Shown here one piece after another: positions 45,607-55,746 of a DNA stretch of 64,000 nt. Source of the DNA: RFTU01 sp032122355 (GTDB lineage Bacteria > Pseudomonadota > Gammaproteobacteria > Burkholderiales > Burkholderiaceae_C). The DNA lies in contig JAUMCS010000038.1 of assembly GCA_032122355.1 (NCBI GenBank), positions 23,497 through 87,496 on the forward strand. The letters run 5' to 3'. Under the pieces are notes generated by a model. It saw only the letters and a program-made list of their open reading frames with translations, was not told the DNA's origin and ran no database searches. Position 1 is the stretch's first letter. Each line of letters begins with the position of its first letter. Both the position numbers and the translations under genes were made by a program.

Positions 45607-46830
45607 ATGTTACCCTCTCTACACCGCAGTTTATGGAGCGTTTCAGCCCTTTTGCGAGCAGTTTCATTGGATTTAGAAAGCAACTTTGGCGGATGTCGTG
45701 TGATAGGGGAGATTTCTGCCCTAAGCATGGCTTCCAGCGGTCATGTTTACTTTTCGTTGAAAGATGAAGAACCCTCGCATGATGCCCTGATTCGCTGTGC
45801 CATGTTTCGACGACATGCAGCCATGGCTGGTTTTCAACTGCGCAATGGGCAGCGCGTTGAAATCAGGGGCCGTTTAACTATCTATGAACCACGAGGCGAT
45901 TTTCAGATGGTGGTAGAAAGCATACAACTCGCTGGGCAAGGATCGCTACTAGAGGAATTCATACGACTGAAAACCCGCCTTCAAAACGAGGGTTTATTTG
46001 ATGCTTCGCGTAAACGTGCAATACCCAGTCATCCCCGATTTATAGGCGTGATTACCTCCCTAGCAGGTTCGGTTTTACATGATATTGCCAACACCATCCG
46101 ACGCCGAGCACCGCATATTCAGATCATCATCTACCCCAGTCCTGTTCAAGGCCGTGAAGCCGCACAGCAGCTCATTCAAGCTTTACAACTAGCTATTGAA
46201 CACCAGCAGGCCCAGCTGATTATTTTGGCCCGCGGCGGTGGCTCAATTGAGGATTTATGGGCTTTTAATGATGAGGGTTTGGTTCGGGCCATTGCTCAAT
46301 GCCCTTTGCCTGTGGTTGCCGGCATAGGGCATGAAACCGATATTACCTTATGCGATTTTGTGGCTGATTTACGCGCAGCTACGCCCACTGCAGCGGCCGA
46401 GCTGACTACGCCTGATCGCTCAGCCTGGCTGTTAGCCCTAGATGAACATGCTGCCCAACTTAAAATTACCGTCCGTCAACGACTCGACCGCGAAGCGCAA
46501 AGGCTAGACCTGCGCCATTTACATATTCTCAAGCCAAGCATGGGCTTAGCTCGAATGAAAAACCACTGGTCACAACTTCAACACCAGCTCCGCTTGGTAT
46601 GGACGCGTCAAATCATGCATCAGGCACAAACCCTACAACGCCTTCAATCTCAACTAGAGGCTCAGAACCCCAGAAATATTCTTCAAAAAGGGTATGCTTG
46701 GATTGAATCAGCGGATGGTAAGCCTATTGTTTCAGCTCAGGAACTCACGCCACATCAATCTATCACGGTGCAGTGGGCTGATGGTCAAGCCACGACAAAA
46801 GTTGAAAAAATTCATCTCACTAAAAAATAA
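45607..46830 (+). CDS. xseA: Exodeoxyribonuclease VII large subunit
   Basis: 407 residues. N-terminal OB-fold ('IGEISALSMASSGHVYFSLKD', about 37-57) and the catalytic Exo_VII region with 'RGGGSIEDLWAFNDE' and 'GIGHETDITLCDFVADLRA'. ATG 45607 is taken; the product starts close to the usual family start. The small subunit xseB lies about 9 kb downstream. Confidence 0.95.
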   Translation: MLPSLHRSLWSVSALLRAVSLDLESNFGGCRVIGEISALSMASSGHVYFSLKDEEPSHDALIRCAMFRRHAAMAGFQLRNGQRVEIRGRLTIYEPRGDFQMVVESIQLAGQGSLLEEFIRLKTRLQNEGLFDASRKRAIPSHPRFIGVITSLAGSVLHDIANTIRRRAPHIQIIIYPSPVQGREAAQQLIQALQLAIEHQQAQLIILARGGGSIEDLWAFNDEGLVRAIAQCPLPVVAGIGHETDITLCDFVADLRAATPTAAAELTTPDRSAWLLALDEHAAQLKITVRQRLDREAQRLDLRHLHILKPSMGLARMKNHWSQLQHQLRLVWTRQIMHQAQTLQRLQSQLEAQNPRNILQKGYAWIESADGKPIVSAQELTPHQSITVQWADGQATTKVEKIHLTKK

Positions 46831-46909
46831 AACCCTTCGCAGAGAGTGCCTAGACTCATGCATCTAAAATAGGTTTGTTTTAATCATTCGTGTCTTAAGG
46901 AAATCATTC

Positions 46910-47491
46910 ATGGAACATACCCTGCCCGCCTTACCCTATGGTTTGGATGCACTCGCTCCCCACTACAGCAGAGAAACACTGGAGTATCATCATGGAAAGC
47001 ACCACAATGCTTACGTGGTCAACCTTAACAATCTGCAAAAAGGCACTGAGTTTGAAAGCATGAGCCTAGAAGAGATCATCAAAAAGTCTTCAGGTGCCAT
47101 TTATAACAATGCAGCCCAAATTTGGAACCATACTTTCTTTTGGAGTGGCATGAAACCCCAAGGTGGCGGCGAGCCCACCGGCGCACTGGCACAGGCCATT
47201 CAAAATCGTTGGGGCTCATATGCAGCTTTCCGTGAGGCTTTTGTCAAATCAGCGGTCGGTAATTTTGGGTCAGGCTGGACTTGGTTGGTAAAGAAAGCCG
47301 ATGGCAGTGTTGATACTGTCAACACCGGCGCTGCTGGTACTCCGCTGACAACGGCTGATAAAGCCCTATTGACAGTGGATGTATGGGAACATGCCTACTA
47401 CATTGATTACCGCAATCTGCGTCAAAAGTTTGTTGAAACTTATTTCGACCATTTGGTGAATTGGGAATTTGCTCAACAAAATTTTGCCTAA
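46910..47491 (+). CDS. sodB: Superoxide dismutase, Fe type
   Basis: 193 residues. Metal ligands His27, His74, Asp157 and His161; 'NNAAQIWNHTFFW' and the glutamine at position 70 fit the iron form. AAGGAA is about 8 bases before ATG 46910. Removes superoxide in the cytoplasm. Confidence 0.96.
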   Translation: MEHTLPALPYGLDALAPHYSRETLEYHHGKHHNAYVVNLNNLQKGTEFESMSLEEIIKKSSGAIYNNAAQIWNHTFFWSGMKPQGGGEPTGALAQAIQNRWGSYAAFREAFVKSAVGNFGSGWTWLVKKADGSVDTVNTGAAGTPLTTADKALLTVDVWEHAYYIDYRNLRQKFVETYFDHLVNWEFAQQNFA

Positions 47492-47499
47492 AAGGGCAT

Positions 47500-47522
47500 A
47501 AGGCGGCGTTGACGCCTTTTTG
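47500..47522 (+). terminator. Intrinsic terminator after sodB
   Basis: AAGGCG and CGCCTT pair around a 7-base loop, followed by a T-run, 9 bases after the sodB stop. It separates sodB from the convergent rlmD gene. The A-rich strand on the other side is short, so two-way action is less likely. Confidence 0.7.
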
Positions 47523-47531
47523 GGTAAGCAC

Positions 47532-48977
47532 TTACATTGGCACACGCTCGAATACAGCCATGCTTTCGACGTGTGCGGTGTGAGGAAACATATTCATCAC
47601 ACCAGCCGATACACAACGGTATCCGGCCTGATGCACTAATAACCCCGCATCACGCGCTAATGTAGCCGGATTACAGCTGACATAAACGATGCGTTGTGGT
47701 GGGCTCCAGTGTTGATCGTTACTGATGGCCGGAGGGGATTGGACTGCTTCAGCCAATGCCTTACATAAAGCCAGAGCACCTTCACGCGGGGGATCAATCA
47801 ACCATTTATCAGCCCGACCATCAGCGGCCAATTGCTCAGCGGTCATTTCAAATAAATTACGTGCAGCAAAAGTGGTTTTATGGCTGAGTTGATTGTGTTG
47901 AGCATTGGTATGTGCACGAGCCACCAAGGCTTCACTGCCCTCGATTCCAGTCACATGCCGGCACTGCGTAGCCAGGGGCAAGGTAAAGTTTCCAAGCCCA
48001 CAAAACCAATCGATCACGGTATCACTGGGTTGCGCTTGCAACAAACGCAATGCCCGCCCAACCAGTACCGCATTAATTTGGTGATTTACTTGAGTGAAGT
48101 CGGTAGGCAAAAATGGCATTTGAATACCGAACTCATCAAGGGGATAAGCCAGAGCGTTGGTCGCACCTCGATCGCCATCAAGTAAATGGACAGTATCGGG
48201 CCCCTTAGGTTGCAACCACCACTGCACACCAAGGGCCTGATGCTCAGCAGCAAATGTGCGAAGCAAATCCAGATCGGGTGCACTTAATGGCTCAAGATGA
48301 CGCAATACCAGTGCTGTGATCCATTGACTTGGACTGGGTTGCGCCACCGCCAATTCAATTTGGGGTAATTTATCACGCGCTTGCATAGCGCCTATCAAGG
48401 CTCGGAGCGGCAGCAGCAATTGGCTGACATGGGGCGGCAATATGGCACAGCTTTGCATATCGGCCACATAGCGCGATTGACGCTCATGAAAGCCTACCAA
48501 AACCGCGTTCTTACGCTGAACATAACGAACAGATAATCGGGCACGAAAACGATAACCCCAGTCTGGCCCTTGAATAGGCCTGAGCATACGCTCGGGTTTG
48601 ACTTTGCCTAAATGCCAAAGGTTATCTTCGAGAGTACGCTGCTTAACGGCCACTTGCGCTGTAGGCTCGAGATGCTGCATTTTACAACCACCGCATGCAC
48701 CCGCATGCAGGCCAAAATGCGGGCATAGTGGCTTAACGCGTAGAGAACTTTCATTTCGCAGGGCCACCATAGTACCCTGCTCCCACTGGTTTTTGCGTCG
48801 ATTTATGCTGACCTGCACCATTTCATTGGGTAATGCACCCTCGATAAAAACCACTTTTCCATCAGCTCTATGAGTAACACCTTGGGCATCTAAATCGATG
48901 GATTCAATTCTTAACCAATCAACTGCCATCTGAGTCTGATCGTTATCAGACCGATTCAAATCTTGGGACGTTTTCAT
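47532..48977 (-). CDS. rlmD: 23S rRNA (uracil1939-C5)-methyltransferase
   Basis: 481 residues. N-terminal TRAM domain (about 20-85), Fe-S cysteines in 'CPHFGLHAGACGGCKMQHL' (about 84-103), SAM-binding 'IDWFCGLGNFTLPLA' and the catalytic cysteine in 'VYVSCNPATLARD'. It overlaps nlpD by 4 bases at its start. The symbol distinguishes it from the paralogous TrmA/RlmC by the N-terminal TRAM and Cys motif. Confidence 0.93.
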   Translation of the reverse strand: MKTSQDLNRSDNDQTQMAVDWLRIESIDLDAQGVTHRADGKVVFIEGALPNEMVQVSINRRKNQWEQGTMVALRNESSLRVKPLCPHFGLHAGACGGCKMQHLEPTAQVAVKQRTLEDNLWHLGKVKPERMLRPIQGPDWGYRFRARLSVRYVQRKNAVLVGFHERQSRYVADMQSCAILPPHVSQLLLPLRALIGAMQARDKLPQIELAVAQPSPSQWITALVLRHLEPLSAPDLDLLRTFAAEHQALGVQWWLQPKGPDTVHLLDGDRGATNALAYPLDEFGIQMPFLPTDFTQVNHQINAVLVGRALRLLQAQPSDTVIDWFCGLGNFTLPLATQCRHVTGIEGSEALVARAHTNAQHNQLSHKTTFAARNLFEMTAEQLAADGRADKWLIDPPREGALALCKALAEAVQSPPAISNDQHWSPPQRIVYVSCNPATLARDAGLLVHQAGYRCVSAGVMNMFPHTAHVESMAVFERVPM

Positions 48978-49807
48978 TTTGGGGGCAACACACTTTTAGG
49001 ATCTACCGGCTTACCGAGACGGCGAATTTCGAAATGCAATTTATATTCATCCGCATCGGTATTACCCATGGTGGCAATTTTTTGACCGCGCTTGATACTC
49101 TGCTCTTCCGAGACTAAGATTGTATCGTTGTGAGCATATGCACTCAAATACTGTGGGTTATGCCGAATGATAATCAGCTTTCCGTAGCCACGCAATCCAG
49201 AGCCTGAATACACCACCTTACCATCGCCAGCTGCGTAAACAGGATCACCCAGCTTACCAGCAAAAGCCAGGCCCTTGTTCCGCACCCCATCAAAACCTTG
49301 TGTAACCGGTGCAGCACTTGGCCAGGCCCAGAGCAAATCATCATCTCCCACAACCAAAGGAGATGCAGCCGATGGCTTGGCTGGAGTAGCCTCGATTGGC
49401 TGCGTCTCCGGCCCAGTCCGAGTATTACGAACCGGTGCGGGCTTGATATCAGAGGGCCCTGCAGAATCTGGTGTTAAACGCAAAATCTGCCCTATTTCTA
49501 TTCGATTCGGGTCTTCTAACCGGTTCCACCGCGCGATATCCCGCCAATTATTGCCTGTCTCCAGACCAATTTTGGCCAAGGTGTCACCCGCCTTCACTAC
49601 ATAAGTACCAGGCTGCTCATCCGCAACTGAAAGCTTCTCAGCACGATTGTTCAGAGAATTCTGCGACATACCGCTTTTCATTGGACTACGGTTTTCAACG
49701 ATGGGTTTTTTTGGTAACTTACCCGATGAACACGCAGCAACAAATAATGCCATCAAACATACCGCATAGGTTGAAAACCGCCATCCGCTACGATTAAAAC
49801 TCAACAT
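48974..49807 (-). CDS. nlpD: NlpD-like lipoprotein with LysM and degenerate LytM domain
   Basis: 277 residues. Signal peptide ending in lipobox VAAC (Cys26), LysM domain at about 67-111 and a C-terminal M23/LytM domain. Zinc ligands are missing: the usual HxxxD is replaced ('NKGLAFAGK') and the HxH site reads 'YKLHFEIR'. Such degenerate LytM proteins activate cell-wall amidases during division. It stands in the surE-pcm-nlpD order common to proteobacteria. Confidence 0.93.
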   Translation of the reverse strand: MLSFNRSGWRFSTYAVCLMALFVAACSSGKLPKKPIVENRSPMKSGMSQNSLNNRAEKLSVADEQPGTYVVKAGDTLAKIGLETGNNWRDIARWNRLEDPNRIEIGQILRLTPDSAGPSDIKPAPVRNTRTGPETQPIEATPAKPSAASPLVVGDDDLLWAWPSAAPVTQGFDGVRNKGLAFAGKLGDPVYAAGDGKVVYSGSGLRGYGKLIIIRHNPQYLSAYAHNDTILVSEEQSIKRGQKIATMGNTDADEYKLHFEIRRLGKPVDPKSVLPPK

Positions 49808-50619
49808 AACTCCGTACCCATTCTGAGTGGAACAAAATGCACCGCATCATGATACTGGCGAATAAAACCACTTGAAGTGCGATCCACAACCAAAAGCACA
49901 TGTCCCCCCGATGAAGGCATATAAACTGGGGCAACCAAGCGGCCGCCCACGGCCAACTGATCTAACCAAGGTTGTGGTAATTCATCACCACCGGCAGCAG
50001 CAATGATGCTTTGAAATGGAGCGTGACTTGGATAGCCAAGCATACCATCACCCCAAAGTAAACAGCATTGCGACAATCCTAAGCCCTCCATTCGCTCAAC
50101 AGCAGCATCATGTAAGGGCTTGATACGCTCAATACTGACGAGATGAGTGGCTAATTGACATATCAAAGCGGCTTGGTAACCACAGCCCGTGCCAATCTCC
50201 ATGACTCGACCTAATTGGTGAGACATTTGCGCATAAGAACCCTCTAGAAGAAGAGTCAGCATTCGCGCCACTACCGAGGGTTTAGAAATCGTTTGACCCA
50301 TGCCTATGGGCAGACTCGTATCTTCGTAGGCTTGAGCCACCAATGCGCTATCAACGAATAAGTGTCTGGGGATATTTTCAAAGGCTTGTAATACAGACTC
50401 CGCAAAGCCTCCCATGCGTCGCAAGCGATTAACCATACCTTGCCGAACAGCGAAGGAGTCCAAACCCACACCCTTGGGTTTGAAAGTGTGCTGAGAATCC
50501 GCGGCCGCCTGACTCAAAGGACGCTGGGGCCTGATAATCTGTGTTGCGCTAGCTTGCCCTTGAACGGCTGCAACATGGGCCGGAAATCGCGCACGTGGCT
50601 TAGATGTAGGAGAACTCAC
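49801..50619 (-). CDS. pcm: Protein-L-isoaspartate O-methyltransferase
   Basis: 272 residues, with an N-terminal extension of about 60 residues rich in Ala, Arg and Gln before the PCMT domain. Motifs 'GMGQTISKPSVVARM' and SAM-binding 'VMEIGTGCGYQAALI' are present. Repairs isoaspartyl residues in proteins. It overlaps surE by 4 bases and nlpD by 7. Confidence 0.95.
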   Translation of the reverse strand: MSSPTSKPRARFPAHVAAVQGQASATQIIRPQRPLSQAAADSQHTFKPKGVGLDSFAVRQGMVNRLRRMGGFAESVLQAFENIPRHLFVDSALVAQAYEDTSLPIGMGQTISKPSVVARMLTLLLEGSYAQMSHQLGRVMEIGTGCGYQAALICQLATHLVSIERIKPLHDAAVERMEGLGLSQCCLLWGDGMLGYPSHAPFQSIIAAAGGDELPQPWLDQLAVGGRLVAPVYMPSSGGHVLLVVDRTSSGFIRQYHDAVHFVPLRMGTELC

Positions 50620-51410
50620 GATTGCTCAGGGGGCTTAGCTAGCAACTGATGCGCGAAATACTGATTCCAGTCAGTCAATTTCGCATAGTGGGTTAAATCC
50701 ACTTGCAGGGGTGTTATGGATACCTTAGCTTGTGCTGTTGCATGAAAATCCGTGCCTTCTGCGGCATCACGGACGTGACCAGGAGGGCCTATCCAGTAAA
50801 TAACCTCACCGCGGGGATTGGTTTGTTGAATGACAGGTTCACTGGCATGCCTCCGCCCTAAACGTGTGACAGCCCATTCCAGTTGATGGGCATCGGCACG
50901 GTTGGGGATGTTCACATTCAGCAACCAAGGTGCATGGGCGTCCATCCCACAACCTAGTGCCGCTTGATCCGATATCACAGTTTGAACCAATTGACGTGCC
51001 ACAACTGCCGCAGCATCCAAGTGGGTCCAGCCCCTTTCAACTTGTGAAAAAGCAATGGCAGGTATACCAAACAAATAGCCTTCCATGGCTGCTGCGACCG
51101 TGCCTGAATACAGAGTATCATCACCCATATTGGCACCCTGATTGATTCCGGATATGACCAAATCTGGTTTAGGTAGTAAACCGGTTAATGCGATGTGTAC
51201 GCTATCAGATGGGGTTCCACTGACATAATAAAAGCCATTGGGAGCACGGTAGACAGATAAAGGCCGATTGAGCGTGAGTGAATTCGAGGTGCCACTGGCA
51301 TTTTGCTCAGGTGCAATCACATCCACATCTGCCAAATCTTTCACCGCATTCACCAAAGCCGCTAATCCAGGGGCCAGGTATCCATCATCATTTGCTATCA
51401 GTATTCGCAT
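50616..51410 (-). CDS. surE: 5'/3'-nucleotidase SurE
   Basis: 264 residues. The product starts 'MRILIANDDGYLAPGL', the metal-binding NDDG motif of SurE, so the start is firm. 'VISGINQGANMGDDTLYSGT' is also typical. Stationary-phase survival phosphatase. First gene of the leftward surE-pcm-nlpD-rlmD group, only 12 bases from the start of the divergent efflux adaptor gene. Confidence 0.96.
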   Translation of the reverse strand: MRILIANDDGYLAPGLAALVNAVKDLADVDVIAPEQNASGTSNSLTLNRPLSVYRAPNGFYYVSGTPSDSVHIALTGLLPKPDLVISGINQGANMGDDTLYSGTVAAAMEGYLFGIPAIAFSQVERGWTHLDAAAVVARQLVQTVISDQAALGCGMDAHAPWLLNVNIPNRADAHQLEWAVTRLGRRHASEPVIQQTNPRGEVIYWIGPPGHVRDAAEGTDFHATAQAKVSITPLQVDLTHYAKLTDWNQYFAHQLLAKPPEQS

Positions 51411-51422
51411 TCGACTATTGTA

Positions 51423-52619
51423 ATGAACACCATGACTATTTCTCGCCTATTTTCCTTGCGTTTTTTCCGCTGGCGCTCTCGGTCTGCTGCGATTGCAGCC
51501 ACCCTACTGCTTGGCGCTTGCAACCCCCAGCCACCCGCACCAGCAGCACCTACCACATCGACCAGTTCATCCCCACCACCCGTTGCCGTCAGCTTAGCCA
51601 CCGCCCAACTGCGTTCGGTTACACCCACGGTTGCGACTACAGGCCAAATCACCTCAGCGCGCATAGTTGAAATCAAACCTCAAATCACGGGCCTCATACA
51701 ACGAGTAGTGATTCAAGAAGGTGAGTTTGTTCAGGAAGGACAGCTATTGCTGGAACTTGATGCCCGCAACGAAGCCGCTCAAGTTGAAAAAGCTCAAGCG
51801 CAGTTAGCTCGCGATGAAGCGGCTTTAGATGAGGCGCGGCGGCAACAAGTTCGAGCACAAGAGCTGATGAATAAAAATTTCATCTCCCAAGGGAGTTACG
51901 ATGCTGCGCAAACCCAACTGATCACGCAACAAGCCAATGTGGCGGCTGCCAACGCAGCGCTCAAGGCCGCCCAAGTTGACTTGTCCTACACACGCATTTA
52001 TGCCCCTGCCAGCGGCCGTGTGGGGGCCATTGCAGTATCTAGGGGTAGCCAAGTCGCACCTAATTTACCTGCTATTCTGACCATCACCCAAATCAACCCC
52101 ATTTTGGTGAGCTTTGCCCTCCCCCAAAAATACCTCCCAGACGCACTCGAAGCCCTGGCCCAAGCCCACAAAACCCCGCCCAGCGTGAAGATCAAGGTGC
52201 CTGGCAGCACCACAGCTTACAAGGCTCGCTTGCAGTTTGTTGATAGCAATATTGATAGCACCGGTACCGTTCGGCTCAAAGCCCTGCTAAACAACGAAGC
52301 ACGCACCTTATGGCCAGGTGCTTTTGTACATGTTGAACTGGCATTGAGCGCAGCGACAGAGGCCATTGTCATTCCTCAAGCAGCTATTGTGCAAGGCGTT
52401 GAACAAGCCTCGGTTTGGGTTGTCGGCGAAGATTCCAAGGCCAGCATGCGAAAAATTCAAATCATACAAACCATGGGCACAGAGGCCGCCGTCAGCGGGC
52501 TGCAAGCCGGCGAGCAAGTGGTAGTGGATGGCCGGCAAAACATCAAGCCCGGCAGTAAGGTCGCCGCACGCGCAGCAACCAAAAACAACAGCGCCAAACA
52601 AAACAGCAAATCATCATGA
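51423..52619 (+). CDS. RND efflux periplasmic adaptor (membrane fusion protein)
   Basis: 398 residues. Lipoprotein signal with LLLGAC (Cys about 33), beta-barrel and lipoyl-like segments 'IKPQITGLIQRVVIQEGEFV', and a coiled-coil hairpin of about 60 residues rich in Ala, Gln, Glu. Similar in layout to AcrA/MdtA. It joins the inner-membrane pump encoded next to an outer-membrane channel. The stop overlaps the pump start by 4 bases. Confidence 0.93.
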   Translation: MNTMTISRLFSLRFFRWRSRSAAIAATLLLGACNPQPPAPAAPTTSTSSSPPPVAVSLATAQLRSVTPTVATTGQITSARIVEIKPQITGLIQRVVIQEGEFVQEGQLLLELDARNEAAQVEKAQAQLARDEAALDEARRQQVRAQELMNKNFISQGSYDAAQTQLITQQANVAAANAALKAAQVDLSYTRIYAPASGRVGAIAVSRGSQVAPNLPAILTITQINPILVSFALPQKYLPDALEALAQAHKTPPSVKIKVPGSTTAYKARLQFVDSNIDSTGTVRLKALLNNEARTLWPGAFVHVELALSAATEAIVIPQAAIVQGVEQASVWVVGEDSKASMRKIQIIQTMGTEAAVSGLQAGEQVVVDGRQNIKPGSKVAARAATKNNSAKQNSKSS

Positions 52620-55600
52620 ATATCACTGAAATTTTCATACGCCGTCCGGTAATGACGGTGTTGTTGAATCTGGCTATTTTGGCTGCGGGTGTAATAGGCA
52701 TTCAACAAATTCCGGTGGCAGCCTTACCCAATTACAACACACCCGTCATCACGGTTTCAGCCAATTTACCCGGTGCCAATCCTGAGCACATGGCCACTGC
52801 TGTGGCACTGCCGCTCGAGCAACAGTTGCAAACCATACCCGGGCTGAATCTCATGAGCTCCACCAGCACCATGGGCAGCACCAATCTCACACTGGAGTTT
52901 GATGAAGCTCGGGACATCGATGATGCGGCGACTGATGTTCAAGCCACTTTACTGCGTGTAGCCAAAAGTTTGCCTGCTGATATGACCTCACCGCCCAGCT
53001 ACCGCAAGGTCAATCCCGCAGATGCACCGATACTATTGATTGCGCTGACCTCGCCCTCGCTGAGTTTGCAGGATTTACAGGCTGTGGCCGACCAACAAAT
53101 CATGCCCGTACTTTCCACCTTGCAAGGCGTAGCCCAAGTCAACGTTTATGGATCGCGCCGTTATGCCGTTCGCATCCGCGTCAATCCGCAAGCCCTGAGC
53201 GCACGTCACTTAACCTTAGACGAATTGCGCCAAAGTTTAGCAGGTGTCAACACCATTACCCCGCTGGGCACCATGGAAGGCCCGCGTCAGATGCTATCGA
53301 TTCAAACCAATCAGCAATTGCGCAATGCGGCTGAATTTGCGCAAGTGATTGTCAGCACCAAAGGCGGATCGGTGGTGCGGCTTCAAGATGTTGCTGATGT
53401 AGAAGACAGTTTTGAATCAATTCGCAATCGCTCTAGTTTTAACGGCCAACCCTCTATTACTTTGGCCATTCTTCGCCTGCCCGATGCCAACATTGTCAAG
53501 GTGGTTGATGCAACTAAAAAAGCCATGCAAAAACTACAGGCTCAAATACCTGCCTCGATAACCACCACGGTATTTAATGATCGGTCTGCCTCTATTCGTG
53601 AGGCGGTGCATGATGTTAGTCTGACGCTAGTAGGAACGATTGCCCTGGTGGTGTGTGTGATTTTTCTATTTTTACGCCGATTTGTGGCCACTGTGATTCC
53701 ATCGCTATCACTGCCCGTTTCATTGGCAGGCGCGGTAGCCTTGCTTTGGGGCTTGGGCTATAGCTTAGATAATATTTCCTTACTTGGACTGACTTTAGCA
53801 GTCGGTTTGGTGGTAGATGATGCCATTGTGGTGTTAGAAAATATTGTGCGACACATTGAAGAAGGCATGGAGCCATTCAAGGCCGCCATTGTGGGTTCGC
53901 GTGAGGTGGTGTTTACGATTATTTCCATCTCAACCTCTTTGGTTGCCGTATTTATTCCCATTTTTTTCATGCCTGGTGTGATTGGCTTATTGCTGCATGA
54001 ATTTGCCATTGTCGTGGGGCTTTCCATTTTGGTTTCCGCCTTTGTATCACTATCCTTAGTGCCCATGATGGCGGCTCGATTCATTACCGATCAAGCACAT
54101 CGCAAACCACCCGGGGCTTTAGTGCGCCTATTTGAGCGTGGTTTTAATCGCTTGCTAACAGCCTACACGACCACCTTAGATTTAGCCCTGCATTGGCGCA
54201 AAACAGTGTTAATGGTGGTAGTCTTAACCTTGGTGGGTACGGCTGCTCTGTTTACGATCATCCCCAAAGGTTTTTTTCCAGAAGATGACATAGGTCAGTT
54301 GCGCATTACCACTGAAGCAGCCGATGATGTATCACTTGAAACTATGAACCGTTTGCAAAATCAGGTGTTGGAAATCGTGCGACAAGACCCTGCAGTTGAA
54401 ACCGTCAGCTCATTCCTGGGGGCGCTCAATAGTGCCAATAGCGGACGTATGTTTGTGAACCTCAAGCCGCGTAACCAGCGTCCGCCCATGAAACAAGTGG
54501 TGGAAGGATTGCGCAAAAAAACTCGGAGTGTGGCTGGCATTGCCGTGTACATGAGTCCGGTACAAAACCTACAAATTGGCGGGCGTCAAAGCAAAGCCCG
54601 ATACCAATACATTATGCAAAGTTTACAGCCCGAAGAATTGCAAAATTGGGCTCAGCGCATGCAAGAAAAAATGCGGGCTGATGGGTTATTTCGCGATGTC
54701 ACGAGTGATGCTCAACTCAAAGGATTGCAAGCGCAGGTAGAAATTAATCGCGAACAAGCCAGCAGCCTAGGCGTTTCCATGGAAGCCATACGCTCTGCCC
54801 TCTACAGCGCATTTGGCGAACGCCAAATTGCCACCATTTACACGTCGGTAGATACTTATAAAGTTCTCATGGAGCTACAAGCCGATGCCCGTACCGATGA
54901 ATCGGCCTTGGCGCATATTTATGTACGCAGTGCACAGGGCCAGTTGGTGCCTTTGATGGCTGTGGCCACGGTTACGCGACGAGCCACAGCTACAGCGGTG
55001 AATCACGTAGGGCAATTACAAGCTATCACCCTATCATTCAATATCGCCCCCGAAGCCACTTTGGGCCAAGCCATAGATCGCATAGGTAACATCAGCACAC
55101 AACTGCAAATTCCCTCCCATATCCTCAGCCGTTATGGCGGCGATGCAGCGGTTTTTGAATCATCCCAAAGCGGCCAAATGTGGTTGATCATAGGCGCATT
55201 ACTGGTGATTTATATTTTGCTGGGAATCTTGTATGAAAGCTTTATTCATCCCATCACCATTCTGATTGGCCTACCCTCTGCCGCCGTAGGCGCATTGTTG
55301 ATGTTGATACTGGCTGATTTGGATTTAACCCTGATTGCCACCATCGGTATTATTTTGCTGATTGGAATTGTAAAGAAAAACGCCATCATGATGATTGATT
55401 TTGCCATAGAGGCACAGCGCCATGGCGGCAATTCGCCAGCCGAGGCTATCCGACAGGCTTGCATTCTGCGATTTCGCCCTATTATGATGACTACATTGGC
55501 CGCTTTAGCGGGTGCCATTCCTATTGCCTTAGGCCTAGGTGCGGGTGCAGAGCTTCGTCAACCCTTGGGAGTTGCCGTTGTTGGCGGCCTTATCTTCTCT

Positions 55601-55684
55601 CAGGCTATCACACTATACATCACTCCGGTCATTTACATAGCCCTTGATCGCTTTGCTGGCAAGGGACCGATCACACACCCTTAA
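52616..55684 (+). CDS. RND multidrug efflux pump (HAE1 family, MdtB/C-like)
   Basis: 1022 residues with the twelve-helix RND layout and two large periplasmic loops. 'FIRRPVMTVLLNLAILAAGV' (first helix), 'LVVDDAIVVLENIVRHIE' with the paired Asp of the proton relay, and 'RFRPIMMTTLAALAGAIPIA' near the end. Proton-driven export; the substrate is not predictable. No outer-membrane factor gene follows, so a TolC-type channel must be encoded elsewhere. Confidence 0.95.
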   Translation: MNITEIFIRRPVMTVLLNLAILAAGVIGIQQIPVAALPNYNTPVITVSANLPGANPEHMATAVALPLEQQLQTIPGLNLMSSTSTMGSTNLTLEFDEARDIDDAATDVQATLLRVAKSLPADMTSPPSYRKVNPADAPILLIALTSPSLSLQDLQAVADQQIMPVLSTLQGVAQVNVYGSRRYAVRIRVNPQALSARHLTLDELRQSLAGVNTITPLGTMEGPRQMLSIQTNQQLRNAAEFAQVIVSTKGGSVVRLQDVADVEDSFESIRNRSSFNGQPSITLAILRLPDANIVKVVDATKKAMQKLQAQIPASITTTVFNDRSASIREAVHDVSLTLVGTIALVVCVIFLFLRRFVATVIPSLSLPVSLAGAVALLWGLGYSLDNISLLGLTLAVGLVVDDAIVVLENIVRHIEEGMEPFKAAIVGSREVVFTIISISTSLVAVFIPIFFMPGVIGLLLHEFAIVVGLSILVSAFVSLSLVPMMAARFITDQAHRKPPGALVRLFERGFNRLLTAYTTTLDLALHWRKTVLMVVVLTLVGTAALFTIIPKGFFPEDDIGQLRITTEAADDVSLETMNRLQNQVLEIVRQDPAVETVSSFLGALNSANSGRMFVNLKPRNQRPPMKQVVEGLRKKTRSVAGIAVYMSPVQNLQIGGRQSKARYQYIMQSLQPEELQNWAQRMQEKMRADGLFRDVTSDAQLKGLQAQVEINREQASSLGVSMEAIRSALYSAFGERQIATIYTSVDTYKVLMELQADARTDESALAHIYVRSAQGQLVPLMAVATVTRRATATAVNHVGQLQAITLSFNIAPEATLGQAIDRIGNISTQLQIPSHILSRYGGDAAVFESSQSGQMWLIIGALLVIYILLGILYESFIHPITILIGLPSAAVGALLMLILADLDLTLIATIGIILLIGIVKKNAIMMIDFAIEAQRHGGNSPAEAIRQACILRFRPIMMTTLAALAGAIPIALGLGAGAELRQPLGVAVVGGLIFSQAITLYITPVIYIALDRFAGKGPITHP

Positions 55685-55746
55685 GAAAACTACAAAACAG
55701 CCCATTAGCCTTACAATAAGCATTACTTGTAAAATTTATTTTGATT

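Noticed and set aside
45449..45728. Leftward frames of 71-72 codons in the lpxK-xseA gap and xseA start
   Set aside because: They are shadows of xseA or low-complexity gap sequence, without start signals.
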